DNA from: Trichoplusia ni
Taxonomy: Eukaryota > Arthropoda > Insecta > Lepidoptera > Noctuidae
Assembly (NCBI RefSeq): GCF_003590095.1
Contig: NC_039480.1
Span: forward strand, 7,107,328-7,171,327
Direction of reading: 5' to 3'
Length of the DNA stretch: 64,000 bases
Under the pieces are notes generated by a model. The model had not been told where the DNA came from. It searched no databases and saw nothing but the letters and a program-made list of their open reading frames with translations. Position numbers and translations under genes: made by a program. This document shows, in pieces, positions 52,236-62,770 of this stretch; positions within the stretch are counted from its first letter, which is position 1, and each line of letters begins with the position of its first letter.

Positions 52236-52375
52236 TACCGTGCCCTCCGAAACACGGAGGAGTTCTTTATGACGTAGATAGCAACCCATCCAATGACCAA
52301 CCAAATAAAGCGTAGCTCAACCTATGATCCATCAACCTTTGCAGTTAGTTGTAGCATAGCCACGAGCTGAATATT
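52236..52375 (+). repeat. Interspersed repeat, family 2, copy 4
   Basis: accgtgccctccgaaacacg, gaggagttctttatgacg, and a terminal gttgtagcatagccacgagc match the family 2 order. Confidence 0.6.
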
Positions 52376-52414
52376 ATCTGTTACATAAAATGCACTTTAA
52401 AAGAATGCAGGTAA

Positions 52415-52675
52415 TCTATACTAATATATAAAGCTGAAGAGTTTGTTTGTTTGTTTGAACGCGCTAATCTCAGGAACTACTGGTCCAAATTGAAAAATTC
52501 TTTTTGTGTTGTATAGACCATTCATTGACGAAGGCTTTAGGCTATAAACCATCACGCTGCGACTAATAGGAGCGATGATACAATGTAAAATGTGAAAAAA
52601 CAGGGCAAGTATAAATCATAACTTATATCTTCTACCCACGGGGACGAAGTCGCGGGCAACAGCTAGTTAGTTATA
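52415..52675 (-). repeat. Interspersed repeat, family 5, copy 2 (reversed)
   Basis: It begins ctatactaatatataaagct and gtttgtttgtttgaacgcg, and ends ggggacgaagtcgcgggcaa followed by cagctagtt. This is the reverse of the 39990 copy at the shared end. Confidence 0.75.
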
Positions 52676-52679
52676 AATC

Positions 52680-54120
52680 CAAACAGGTTACTTTAGATTA
52701 TCTTACATTTTGTACTGATCTGATAAAATTATCTAATCGTTGAACATAAAATAAGGGCACACTTCGATAATACTATAATTACCTTAATAATGTTTAAGTA
52801 CCACTATTCACCTCGTTGAGATTATCGTTAAGTATAGTAGCCTGTACTTTAATTAATTATGTTTAATTACTTTGTCTTGTCTGACAGAGCGTTTAAGTTG
52901 ATTACTGATTATTACCATAATTTATACTGTAGGAATAGGAATGTATAAAATTCATCAATTTCATAGATACTTAACATTACATTTAAGCGAAAAGGATACA
53001 TTACATTTGAGCAAAACAAGATTAATTTGTTTCGAAGATAACTAAAAATGACAACTACATCTAAAACTAATCCCTAGAGTAAGACAAGTGATTGTGGAAA
53101 AGAGATAGCGCTCTACACGAGGTAGAGCTGTGTCTCGCTTCCACTAACGACCTTACCTTACCTTTTTTACCTATAACCACTTCTTGAGAAAAGACTCCCC
53201 AAGAAGGTTCTAGGTAACCTGCACTTGTATAATAGATAAGTAGGTATAGTTCTGAAACTTTACAAACCAATGCCTGTTTACATTATACACATTACTACGT
53301 CCTGTTCAAATCTTGATATTTTCATTTCCAGTACCTACAGCGATACGCTATCTAATCGATAATATTTGTTTATTATTACGTTGTTATATCAATCAGTGTA
53401 GATTCGCTGAAGGTAAAGACTGGAAATATTCGAGGAAGGAAGCAGCTGCCTATTTGTGTATCGTTCCAGGAATTTACATCACGCCATATTACTAGACGAA
53501 GTAAATAAACAAGACATTGTAAAGAACTGCGCATAAATCAGATATGAGTCGCTTTGAGCGTTCAACTTTCTATTATTAACCCCCGACGTAAAAAGAAGAG
53601 TGTTAAGTTTGACGTTTTTCATCATGAATTTATCCTTTGTGGTTAAGGGGGTGAACTAAATTTCGGAAAAGAGGTGAAACGAATTCTTGCCTAACTTACC
53701 CTCTCGTTTGCCACCTAGCTGGCGTAGTTGCCTTTGTTTGAAGGTTGACCTTATCCCGTATACCTGTACCTGTAAGACTTGTCTGTTGTCTGTAAACCTA
53801 CTTGTGCAAGTTAGTAGTAGCTAGTAGTAAAAGTAAGTCGTTCGCGACATGTTTTATGTCGTGTTACGAAAATGATGAGATGCTAAACGCGGGTTCTGTT
53901 ATAAAAGAAACAACTGTATTCTGTACTTAGTTTTTTCAAATCTAATTCGACACATATTTATACCGTTTTATCTTCAATTGTAATCATCCCAGTGCGACTC
54001 GTTAGTGTTGCTAATGTGCTTACGAGTGATGCATTGTAGGTTCGAACCCAGGACTTCACCTGTAGGACATTTTGATGCTTCTGAGGACAAAAATAATGTA
54101 TTAAATACATTTAAATAATA
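52680..54120. other. Non-coding stretch with minor repeats
   Basis: No gene was accepted. A block near 53100-53140 (gcgctctacacgaggtagag) recurs elsewhere in the window. A tRNA-derived block with a perfect B box (ggttcgaaccc) lies at about 53990-54065. Confidence 0.45.
53990..54065 (+). repeat. tRNA-derived SINE fragment
   Basis: It contains tgatgcattgtaggttcgaa followed by cccagg, a perfect pol III B box, and a cgactcgttagtgttgctaa head. No complete cloverleaf could be drawn by eye, so it is called a repeat and not a tRNA gene. Confidence 0.4.
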
Positions 54121-54152
54121 AACTCATTAATAATGAAAGTACCTTCTAAATA

Positions 54153-54226
54153 TAAAGTTTATATTTCAATGTAATCTTTTATTACCTTAAATGGTAATAA
54201 AAGATTACATTGAAATATAAACTTTA
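54153..54226. repeat. Perfect 34-bp inverted repeat with 6-base spacer
   Basis: The arms are 54153-54186 and 54193-54226 and are exact reverse complements; the spacer is ttaaat. It lies about 165 bp beyond the poly(A) signal of the minus-strand gene at 54424. It may be a miniature hairpin transposon or a recent palindromic duplication. Confidence 0.9.
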
Positions 54227-54390
54227 AACTCAGAAATATCACCTTTGATTAATTATTGATGAAGTTGGCAATCGAGGCAATCATTTGTAATCGCCGCAGA
54301 ATTATAATATATTTGCATAAAACATACTTAAGCATACTGAAATGCTTAATGAAAGGCAGAAATAAAACAAATGTATTTACAAATAAACTG

Positions 54391-54396
54391 TTTATT
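54391..54396 (-). terminator. Poly(A) signal of the 54.4-kb gene
   Basis: AATAAA on the minus strand lies 28 bases after the stop codon. Confidence 0.6.
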
Positions 54397-54423
54397 GAGA
54401 CACAGAATACGTAACGTACATAT

Positions 54424-55416
54424 TTACAGTAAGATACTCATTAGTTTATTACTATCTCGTTTTATTGGATGCTTATTTTCCGGGTTGTATCTTCTTTGCC
54501 TGTAAGATGTCTCTGATAATCCAGAACGTACGTAATCTGGGTATGCATCAGACATTGTGCCACGGACGACACCAGGAGAGCAGTTGAAAAGCAAGGGTAG
54601 AGCGCAGTCATTCGCGGCACCGTTGGGATAAACCCCTATCAGTGGTCTTTGAAAATGCTCCCGTTGTGGCAGTTCATAGTGTTCAGTACCTCGTACATAC
54701 GGCACAGGCATCGTCGGCAGAATATTGCTCATAATGGCCTCATGTCTCAACTCGTCCATGTAATCCCCTGTTCTCGAACGACTTATCCGCAAGTTCGGTA
54801 CGGAAAGCTCTGAGTTTTCAGGATTCAGCACGTCTAAGTCGTAGTCCCCTCTTTCTTCCAAGGACGGAATGGTTTCGTGAATGTGTGTCGAATAAACTGG
54901 AGGTAATGTGTGAATAGCGGGTACCGGGTTCAGCGCTGCCGATAAACTTGTATGAACCACAGGATATAAATCTACCTCATATGGGCTTGATTCAAGGTTC
55001 ATTGATCCTGTTTCGTAGTTAGGTTGATCAATGTAAGGTGTCTGCAAGTACTGGTTTCTCCACGACTGTAGATTGTCTGCGTTTAAAACATATGGTAGAA
55101 CATTTCTGTCATCGATGTATGGGATCTGTGGCATGACGAAAAAATCTCCAGAAGGTACAGTTGGTACCGTGGGCAGGCGAATGACGTCATTATGTTGAAA
55201 TATCCCTGTGTCCTCTAAATGGCTTGCATCTCCTAACGGTAGCAGAGACTCAGAGGCTGGGTTTAGCATCAAATTGCGCGCAGCTCTCACTATCGCATTG
55301 TAATCAGAGTTCAAGTAATCTTCGTTTACTTCATAAGGTTCATTATAAGTTATAGGAACAGTCTGGATAAAGCCGAAGCTCACACAAAACACGACACAGG
55401 CACATAACATTGTCAT
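54424..55416 (-). CDS. Secreted protein with C-terminal CxxPLLxxCSPxVVxG motif (330 residues)
   Basis: A single-exon reading frame starts MTMLCACVVFCVSFGF, a signal peptide ending near TVP. The body is Tyr/Pro/Leu/Asn-rich without a known fold (repeated IPY, VLPYV and YPV-like patches). Near the C-terminus it has GVYPNGAANDCALPLLFNCS followed by PGVVRGTM, then a basic tail with RQRRY and IKRDSNK, possible proprotein-convertase sites. The two cysteines in the motif, ten residues apart, recur in the genes at 56344 and 63667. An extracellular matrix or cuticle role is a guess from composition and secretion. Core-promoter motifs were not clear. Confidence 0.75.
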   Translation of the reverse strand: MTMLCACVVFCVSFGFIQTVPITYNEPYEVNEDYLNSDYNAIVRAARNLMLNPASESLLPLGDASHLEDTGIFQHNDVIRLPTVPTVPSGDFFVMPQIPYIDDRNVLPYVLNADNLQSWRNQYLQTPYIDQPNYETGSMNLESSPYEVDLYPVVHTSLSAALNPVPAIHTLPPVYSTHIHETIPSLEERGDYDLDVLNPENSELSVPNLRISRSRTGDYMDELRHEAIMSNILPTMPVPYVRGTEHYELPQREHFQRPLIGVYPNGAANDCALPLLFNCSPGVVRGTMSDAYPDYVRSGLSETSYRQRRYNPENKHPIKRDSNKLMSILL

Positions 55417-56232
55417 TATTCACTGTCTTTCAATATACTAAAATTGAAAGTTATTTTATCACTTCAATGCATTGTATTGATCAATTCAGCAAGTTTTAAA
55501 GGCATTGACTTTTGAATGCATGGTGTCATCTTACAATTTACAAAGTAATCGTGGACAACTTGAAGAGAATTTGTATTTTGCAATCAGGCCTCTTCCCGCA
55601 TAGGTAAGATTAAAGCATCACACTAGCTCACTGCGGGTTGGGGACGGGAGATTCCAATATTTGGAATCCAGATTGACTCACGTTGTTTTCTTTCACCGTT
55701 GAGAGATGTTTCAGGATAATTTGTGTCTTGCAATGTAAATCTAGTGGTGGAGTATGAATTCTTTAATTATAGGATTCACCTTAAGCAGGAACAATAAATT
55801 AGTTTATTTATTTATAAAATTAGCTTACGCGTAACTCCTTGAAACTAGGTTTTTTAAGGTATTTATTTATCAGAACTGGGCAAGCCGTTTCTGAGATGAG
55901 CAGAATACGTATAAAAATTCCTATAAACTTTAGCGTTACAGGAGAGCATGTAGTTTGTGCGCCCAAGTAAACATATCACACACAAAGTTGTTTGTTTATT
56001 TTTTAACCAAGATAATTTGCTGTTATGCCTAACATTAATAAATATTTTTTAAGGTACTTATTTTGTCCCAAATGTATGTATTTTCACAAAAATGCAAATA
56101 TTCCCCACTCGGTGAAATTCGGTAATTAGTAATTACTGCAAAATTACACATATTTTAGAAGATAGATGTTGTTTTACGCTTAGGAATATATGCGATGTGT
56201 TGAAATGAATACTACAAGATTTAAGAAAATGC
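55417..56232. other. Intergenic stretch between two CSP-motif genes
   Basis: It contains a family 6 repeat at 55580-55765 and otherwise nothing recognised. Confidence 0.5.
55580..55765. repeat. Interspersed repeat, family 6
   Basis: tcttcccgcataggtaagat, agcatcacactagctcactg, cgggttggggacgggagatt and gttttctttcaccgttgaga are blocks of a repeat I know from other Lepidoptera. Only one copy was seen in the window. Confidence 0.55.
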
Positions 56233-56238
56233 TTTATT
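56233..56238 (-). terminator. Poly(A) signal of the 56.3-kb gene
   Basis: AATAAA on the minus strand lies about 106 bases after the stop codon. Confidence 0.55.
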
Positions 56239-56343
56239 ACCTTTGTGATGTTTTAAAAACATAGAAAAATGAGTACAAAATTAAATAAATAAATTAGTGG
56301 ATCACTTCGTCGGCTTCCGTTTTCCAATAGTCGTTGAATCACG

Positions 56344-58953
56344 TTATTGTTTAGTGTCTAGTAATGTGGGAGTCTTCTGCTTGATGATGGCGCTGCTGCG
56401 CAGGGTGTTGGTAGTTCTGTGCTCGTTTGTCTTCTTGATGTCACGCTTGTTGTGGAATCCGAAGTCCTCTTCATTTCTGTACGAGGGTCCGTACGAGCCA
56501 CCGATGGAGTGAGGTTTGGCCAAGCTGCCAGATACTACAGATGGAGAACAGCTCAGCAGCAAGGGGATGCCACAACCACCGGTGTTTGCGGTCGGGAATA
56601 CACCGACAGCTCCACCAGCAGGCCCTAAGGAGCCTGACAGACCAGCTCCATAAGCTCCTCTAGCAGACTCGTGTGTGGGCTGCCAACGGAAGTTGTGCTC
56701 GGACCCAAGGCCTTCCATAGCTTCCCTCATACCTCCATGGTAATTAGAGTGCACGCCTCCGAAATTACCCAAGTCATGCATACCGGGATGTGACATCATG
56801 CTGTGGTGATTTCTCAAGGGGTAAGGATGCACCTGGTGTTGGCCGTGGCTTGAAAGGTCGTAGTCATGTGCAAAGCCTATTCTATTAGGTTGGTGAGCGT
56901 GTTCCGGAATGTAAGAATGTCTCATGTGATCAATCTCATGTTCCTGGATCATGTGATTTTCGATGTTGTCTTCCGGAATGTTCATTGATTCTTCAATGGT
57001 ATTTTTAGGAGATACATGACCCAAGGCAATTTCTGGGTGAATATGATGCAAGTGGTGGTGGTGGTTTTCTTCTGCATGTTTGGGCGCTGTTAAAGTGGTC
57101 AGGTGAGGCATTTCTAAATGTTCTACCATGTGATCAACCACGTGCTCTTTGTGTTCAACCGCCTTAGCCATCATTTTATTTTCATGATGTGTGGCAGTTC
57201 CCTGTAAGTCTTTAAGTTCTGAATGTTCAGACGATTTAGGGATACTATCAATTTTCTTTTCTTCTATTTCAACGGCCTCTTTTGGTTCCACAATTTGAAC
57301 GTGATTCAGAGTTGAAATTTCAGCAGCCTTTCCAAGTTCTGAAATGGTTTGTGATTCTGTCATTACATTTTCACTTTCTTTTGCCTCTTCTTTCAACTGC
57401 TCTGCAGACTTGGCAAGAAAATCAATCATATCATTAGTTGTCTCCTCCGCGCTCTTTTCATGTTTCAAGTGTTGTTCAGCGTTGATATCAACTTGTTCAA
57501 CAGTGCGTGGATGTTCCTTTAAACTGTCTGAAGTTGGCTTAATGTTGTTTGTAATGGTGTGGACAACCATCTCCGATTCAGGAACATTTTCCCGAGCCAG
57601 TTTAGTTTCTACACTTTCTTCAGTTACTTCAGTTAACGGTAACTGGGAAGTATGATGTTCAGTTTGGTCCATTGACATATGTTGATTCATTTCAGAGCTT
57701 TTCTCCTGGTGATGGTGATGATGGTGATGATGCTGATGGCTATGAGTGGTCTCGTGTTCAAGATTCATGCTCGTGTGAGACTGAACATGTTCTATTTTTT
57801 CTTCCGCCGTTTTTGCATGCTCTTCTACTTCTTGACCTTCGCTTCCTAATAACTCTTGATTTTTAACTTCAGTTTCACGCATTTCAATATTAGCAGAAGG
57901 AGACATGTTCATATCAACATCAGTGGCTTCTTGTTGTCTAGCGTTCTGAGTTGTAAGGTGTTCATTTACTTCTTGGTTCATGGTCTTATCTTCAGTAATT
58001 TCTTTTTCTTCGTGATTTAAAGATGTTTGCTCCATAGACCGCATTTGACTGTCACCATTTGTGAGTAGTTGAGTATCAACATTTTCATTTAATTGATGCT
58101 CTTTCTTGTCAGTTTCAATTCCAGTTTTCTCCACCACCATACTGTCTTGATGACTAGCAGCTTTGAAACTATCTTCGATGTTTCTAGCTATCTCAACATT
58201 TTTCTGAATGTTTTCCATGGCTTCTTTCCACTGTGCCATTCTTTCTTCATCTGTTTTCGCAATAGTTATATGAACATTCTGCATAGCTTCTGAGTCCCTG
58301 GAAGCGGTAGCCTGCAAGTTCATCGATTCCAGATTACCAAAATTTTGGTGAATGTGTTCCAAAGCCTTTCTAGCTTTTTCAATATCTTCATGCAACTCAG
58401 TGTCAGACTCTGATTCATGTGTGCGCAATTTCATAGCGGCATGGTGGTCCATTTTCTTCAGGTCACGCTGCAAAGTCTCTACAGCCTCTTTTGCCATCAG
58501 TATGCTATGTTTTACATCGTCTTCGGACATGTGAATATCGCTGTCGTGAGTAACATGGCTCCTAGAACTTCCGAAGTCACGATCTTCGCCACAAAGCTTA
58601 ACTTTAACTTGTCTGGAGCAAGTCTCGTGGGAGTCGGTGAGGGCCTTTTCTTCTTCGGAATCGCGGAACAGTGTGTGGTGTCCATACTTTCTTCTAACAA
58701 TCAAAGGTTTCTTCAGCGCCATGCTTCTGGATGTCTGAGCAGGAACACTGGTGTCGATATCTTCAATGTTTGTTGCTTCATTCTGTAGAATAGTATCCAA
58801 TGGGGATTTCTTCTCTCTCTTGATAACGTCGGCTAAGCCAGGCTGAGCTTGGTAGTGCCAGTCTGGACTACGGTCCTTTAGGCCCTCTCCGGGGGTAGAG
58901 GGGGCTGCCAAGGCGAGAGACACCAGAGCAGATACGACTACAAGTGTCTTCAT
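56344..58953 (-). CDS. Large secreted His/Glu/Met-rich protein with C-terminal CSP motif (869 residues)
   Basis: One long uninterrupted exon. I chose MKTLVVVSALVSLALA at 58953 because it is a textbook signal peptide ending AAP; five codons upstream another in-frame ATG exists. An N-terminal Cys pair (ETCSRQVKVKLCG) and KR/RRK basic sites precede a long charged middle. That middle has Glu/Gln/Lys/His-rich helical repeats (EAVETLQRDLKKM, EKARKALEHIHQ), suggesting coiled coil. Two His clusters (eight in a row after HSHQ, and HHHHLHHIH) could bind metal. The C-terminus is Gly/His-rich, then GVFPTANTGGCGIPLLLSCS and PSVVSGSL, then KRDIKK. The same motif is in its neighbours. No known family was assigned. 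A TATA box lies just upstream. Confidence 0.82.
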   Translation of the reverse strand: MKTLVVVSALVSLALAAPSTPGEGLKDRSPDWHYQAQPGLADVIKREKKSPLDTILQNEATNIEDIDTSVPAQTSRSMALKKPLIVRRKYGHHTLFRDSEEEKALTDSHETCSRQVKVKLCGEDRDFGSSRSHVTHDSDIHMSEDDVKHSILMAKEAVETLQRDLKKMDHHAAMKLRTHESESDTELHEDIEKARKALEHIHQNFGNLESMNLQATASRDSEAMQNVHITIAKTDEERMAQWKEAMENIQKNVEIARNIEDSFKAASHQDSMVVEKTGIETDKKEHQLNENVDTQLLTNGDSQMRSMEQTSLNHEEKEITEDKTMNQEVNEHLTTQNARQQEATDVDMNMSPSANIEMRETEVKNQELLGSEGQEVEEHAKTAEEKIEHVQSHTSMNLEHETTHSHQHHHHHHHHQEKSSEMNQHMSMDQTEHHTSQLPLTEVTEESVETKLARENVPESEMVVHTITNNIKPTSDSLKEHPRTVEQVDINAEQHLKHEKSAEETTNDMIDFLAKSAEQLKEEAKESENVMTESQTISELGKAAEISTLNHVQIVEPKEAVEIEEKKIDSIPKSSEHSELKDLQGTATHHENKMMAKAVEHKEHVVDHMVEHLEMPHLTTLTAPKHAEENHHHHLHHIHPEIALGHVSPKNTIEESMNIPEDNIENHMIQEHEIDHMRHSYIPEHAHQPNRIGFAHDYDLSSHGQHQVHPYPLRNHHSMMSHPGMHDLGNFGGVHSNYHGGMREAMEGLGSEHNFRWQPTHESARGAYGAGLSGSLGPAGGAVGVFPTANTGGCGIPLLLSCSPSVVSGSLAKPHSIGGSYGPSYRNEEDFGFHNKRDIKKTNEHRTTNTLRSSAIIKQKTPTLLDTKQ

Positions 58954-58998
58954 CGTGGTGTATGACACGTTTGATGCTGGGAGTTAACTGTATGGAGA

Positions 58999-59005
58999 AT
59001 TTATA
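58999..59005 (-). promoter_or_regulatory. TATA box of the 56.3-kb gene
   Basis: TATAAAT on the minus strand lies about 46 bases before the chosen ATG, giving a short 5' UTR typical of strongly expressed insect structural genes. Confidence 0.55.
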
Positions 59006-59009
59006 CTAA

Positions 59010-59685
59010 TTTAGCCTGAAGAGATGTGTTCGCTTAATCGTAAAGTAAAACAAAACGTGCTTATTTCCTGACTCGCACAAATGCTGACATTGCACCTTCC
59101 GGTTCGTTACAGTAACGATGTAAACTCGAAATACACGCTTTAAGTTAATAAATGTGCGTAATTATATTAAAACAAACAATCTAACTGTAAAAATACATTT
59201 AACATTAACATTGTTTATGTATAACGTAAATAAATTGTACTACAGATGTTCTATATACATAACCCACTGTGTCAATATAATATTGACCTTTTTTCGCAAA
59301 TTATTAATGCCCTAGCCCTATACTGAGGGACTGAAAGCGTAAGGTTTCGGGTTTAATTCCTAGTAAACAAACTGAGAATATTCTAATACCCATTTTTGAC
59401 TAACAACACTAAATTTGGTGCGAAAGTGTATCAATAACACCGACATGTTTAACTCATACTAACATCTTGTCCTGTTTACATTTGCAACATTTTCTTTTTT
59501 CATTATTTTTTTCTTTCATTTTTCATTCCTCGATAAAGTTATAAAAATATTATATCAGCTAAGTACAATCTATCCGAAAATTTGGTAAACACGGTCATTA
59601 ATTTTAAAACCCACACGTATTTTAAACACCAGTAAATATTAATACCTATGCATAATAAATTCGTTGTGAAATAGGCTTTTCGAGG
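59010..59685. other. Non-coding stretch
   Basis: I see nothing beyond AT-rich sequence. Confidence 0.5.
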
Positions 59686-59689
59686 ATCC

Positions 59690-59985
59690 CTACCTAAAAG
59701 GTTAAACCGAAATTCTATTACTGCGGCACCACTGCCTGTTTGTCAGACGGACAGATAGACAGCATCTGTCTGTTTCCCTCCAGGCCGTATCTCATGAACC
59801 GTGATAGCTATTGTTGCCACTGTGTAAATACTAAAAATAAAGAGGAGATTGAGAAACGGTTATTATGGCGATAAACGTATTTATTTAAAACACCATACTA
59901 TTTACGTATTTGTTATTCGTTAGCCTATTTGTACGAAAGCCAAAATGTCGCGAGTCCGACTAGCAAGTGATAGATTTTATTTAAT
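59690..59985 (+). repeat. Family 3 repeat, copy 2
   Basis: gccgtatctcatgaaccgtg with agctattgttgccac, and later tttgtacgaaagccaaaatg with cgcgagtccgactagcaag, match the halves at 11985-12340. Confidence 0.6.
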
Positions 59986-60544
59986 TTACGCCTAAATATG
60001 TCGGTACCAGTACCAGAAAACACCATTTCGATTTGCGGGGTTCCCTTGAGCGTGCTCTACATAGGTCCAGTGGAGAAACCCATCCGCTCGTCGGGCACAT
60101 AAATATAACCACACTTACTACAAACTTACATACACATTAAATAATATATATTAAGAACAGGGAAAGATTTCAATCGATCAAATAATCATGTCTTGATTAT
60201 CAACTATTCACAGTAACATAGTTTCGTGAAAATAATTTTTAGTTAAAACGCAAGTCAATAGGAACGGTAATAATCTGTGGTAGTAATCCATTTTTTACTT
60301 TTTTCGGACGCTAAACGAAGCAAATTCGATGTAGACAAGTAAGAGTAAGTCTATGACGTCATCATAAAATAAATCTTGTTATTAAGACCACCACTAATTC
60401 ATAAAGTTCTCAAAATATGCTGGAAGTACGCTTTTTTGTATTAAGATGACATTTTCCAGCACCTTCCTCGCTTTTCCTCGATATTGGATAATTGTATGCT
60501 GATAATACAAAATTGACGTATTTTTAAGGAACTTAATCCTTGTG

Positions 60545-60700
60545 TCGCTTGTGTTGCGGGGGATTTCACGGGAATTCAAGTCACATGCACAAAAACACGC
60601 AGACTTAGACAAGCATCCGTAGATGCAGCCAGACACAAAAGCTTGTTCTACGCGGGCAATGTTGGGCAGGGGCTCAAACGTGTAAAAAGAAACTCCATGA
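60545..60700 (-). repeat. tRNA-like SINE, family 1, copy 5 (reversed)
   Basis: ttcaagtcacatgcacaaaa, gacttagacaagcatccgta and ttgttctacgcgggcaatg are the reversed family 1 blocks. Confidence 0.55.
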
Positions 60701-61815
60701 GTTTGATCTTCACCGGTTAGTACTACAAGATTAGTTTACACTTCTCTAAATGTTCAGGAGAAACGCTATGCTTGGACCGATTTATAACTATGATAGATAA
60801 AATATCAATAATTTACTTTCAGATCCCGACTTTGAAAGTTTTGAGGATGTCAAATAGGTCACAAAGCTCAAAAATCATCATCATTAAATAACTTTTAAAT
60901 GAGAATTTCAAGTCATTCGTTTTGGTATTTAGCTCGAAAAAAAATAATAGTAAAGGTCTGCCCACCCCTTTAGATTACAAGCGCGATCATGCCAATATTG
61001 CAGCGACTGCAAGTTATGTTATTGAGATCGTATGAATTAAGGCTGACATTAATTCACGTATTTCGTTATTTCACGTACGACACAAATTGGTCAATAAATA
61101 ATTATACACTAGCTTTACATATGGATTTTCTTGCATTTTATTGATTTAATTGTAACAAGATTTTTTGACGTTCCATTTTAGATTTTTAACGTCGCAGTTG
61201 ATATTTTTACAGACTACAGGTGTCATAATTTAATATGTTAAATGCTAACAATTTAAGCCAAGTATATAGAGTATATTATAGCATGAACATTAATTTCATT
61301 TAAGGCTAAATGTCACATAAATGTACTATGTTTAATTTGCTACTAATAACTGCATCGCAACTGAAACTTGATTTTGTTGTTCCCCTTGAGTTAAGGCTAC
61401 TAAATTTCTCAAATTATCAGATATACCTATTTTTAATTATACATCTGCCCATATTAAAATGTACGGACAAAATGTTTTATTTTCTAAATACACGTACGAT
61501 GCAAAATTCCTTACATTGCATGTCTGTCAAGAACTAAAAAAAATAAGCAAAATTGCATGATTGTTCGACTGATTATTTGCAATTGACGTCACAAATATGT
61601 TTATTTTCTATTTCCCTTATTTTGTACAGAATTCTCTTGGATAGCTACTACCAAACAAAGTTCAAGTTAGTTATACAGATTTAACAAATAAGTAAGTGGG
61701 TATGTAATATGTATGTAGGTTTGGTATACTGAAAAAAGAATGAAAAACATTGCAACTAAGAGTTTTCTATTTTCACGCCGTATGAGAACTTTCCCTTACA
61801 CTTTACCTAGAATTA
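60701..61815. other. Non-coding stretch
   Basis: No gene was seen; the frame at 61310-61537 has no recognisable content. A TGACGTCA lies at 61584-61591. Confidence 0.5.
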
Positions 61816-62340
61816 CATTTTTAGAGTGCCGAACCCGAAGGGTTACACCATATTTTCCGTCCATCACCTTATTTTCCGGGAGGTAAAGCTAATGGCTTCA
61901 ACCTACGTCGAAGACACGGCGCGGATATGTCTTACTCTCGCCTGCTAAAAACAACCCGGGCCCCATCATTTGCTTAAGCCAGAGTCACCGGATCCCACAC
62001 ACATAGTCTTGCGCGACTCTGGCAAGCTTAAGTCCTTTTAGACTTCAAGTAGATGTAAAAAGCCCACCCCTCACCGCTCGCAAGAAGGACGACGTGTCCT
62101 TCTTCGGTGGTATACGTCCGACACGTGGCTATAACTCATAGTACCCAGGCTGCGAAATTTTCACGGATGATGTATTTTTTAGCCGACACTACAACAATAA
62201 TAAAAAGAAGCGAGGTTAAGCAATGTTCTTAAGGTCATAATTTTTATTGTGGATGTCAAATTTTCGTTATCCTTTAGCCAATTTGTACAGAACCCTCTGT
62301 TTCATAGGACTGACTCGCATTGGGAGGTTTATTTTATCTT
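61816..62340. repeat. Composite repeat region with hairpin and family 3 fragment
   Basis: cttaagccagagtc at about 61973 is mirrored by gactctggcaagcttaag at about 62015-62032, making an imperfect hairpin. A smaller stem, aggacgacgtgtcct, follows near 62087. From about 62150, atttt/cacggatgatgtattttt and tttgtacagaaccctctg match a diverged family 3 copy. The boundaries are approximate. Confidence 0.4.
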
Positions 62341-62606
62341 TATTCACGTTTTTTAATGCAATTGAGTGACAAGGATTATTTATTTTTTTGCAACCTAAGA
62401 ATAAATCGGGTCTTTTAATAGATCCGAAAATATTTAAGTTACCTTTCAGTTAGAGGAAAACTCTGCATTTACGTATGAAATGCGTAGGTGTACCAAATGG
62501 AATAAAAATCACTTTAAAATGTCTCGTAGATTAGGTATAATTTATTTGTAGAATAAATATAATTTATTTTCGACCTATCTTTAAAAAGTATAAGCAATTT
62601 TTTTTA

Positions 62607-62654
62607 AATTTGAGGATAAGAATCACACCTTTGAGTGATTCTTATCCTCAAATT
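62607..62654. repeat. Perfect 20-bp inverted repeat with 8-base spacer
   Basis: The arms are 62607-62626 (aatttgaggataagaatcac) and 62635-62654. It lies about 120 bp beyond the stop of the minus-strand gene at 62771. Confidence 0.9.
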
Positions 62655-62770
62655 AAATTAAATCGGAAGTAAATGTTTTACCTAACAGCTGAAAATTTAA
62701 AAACATCTCCTTTTAGTTCTACTACCAAATAAACAGAAACCCAAAAATTAAAATCAATTTCGTTTATTTC

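Noticed and set aside
53990..54065. Possible tRNA gene with a perfect B box
   Set aside because: No full cloverleaf or acceptor stem could be drawn; it looks like a tRNA-derived SINE.
57344..58788. Plus-strand frames opposite the 56.3-kb gene
   Set aside because: They are antisense shadows of a clear 869-residue secreted protein.
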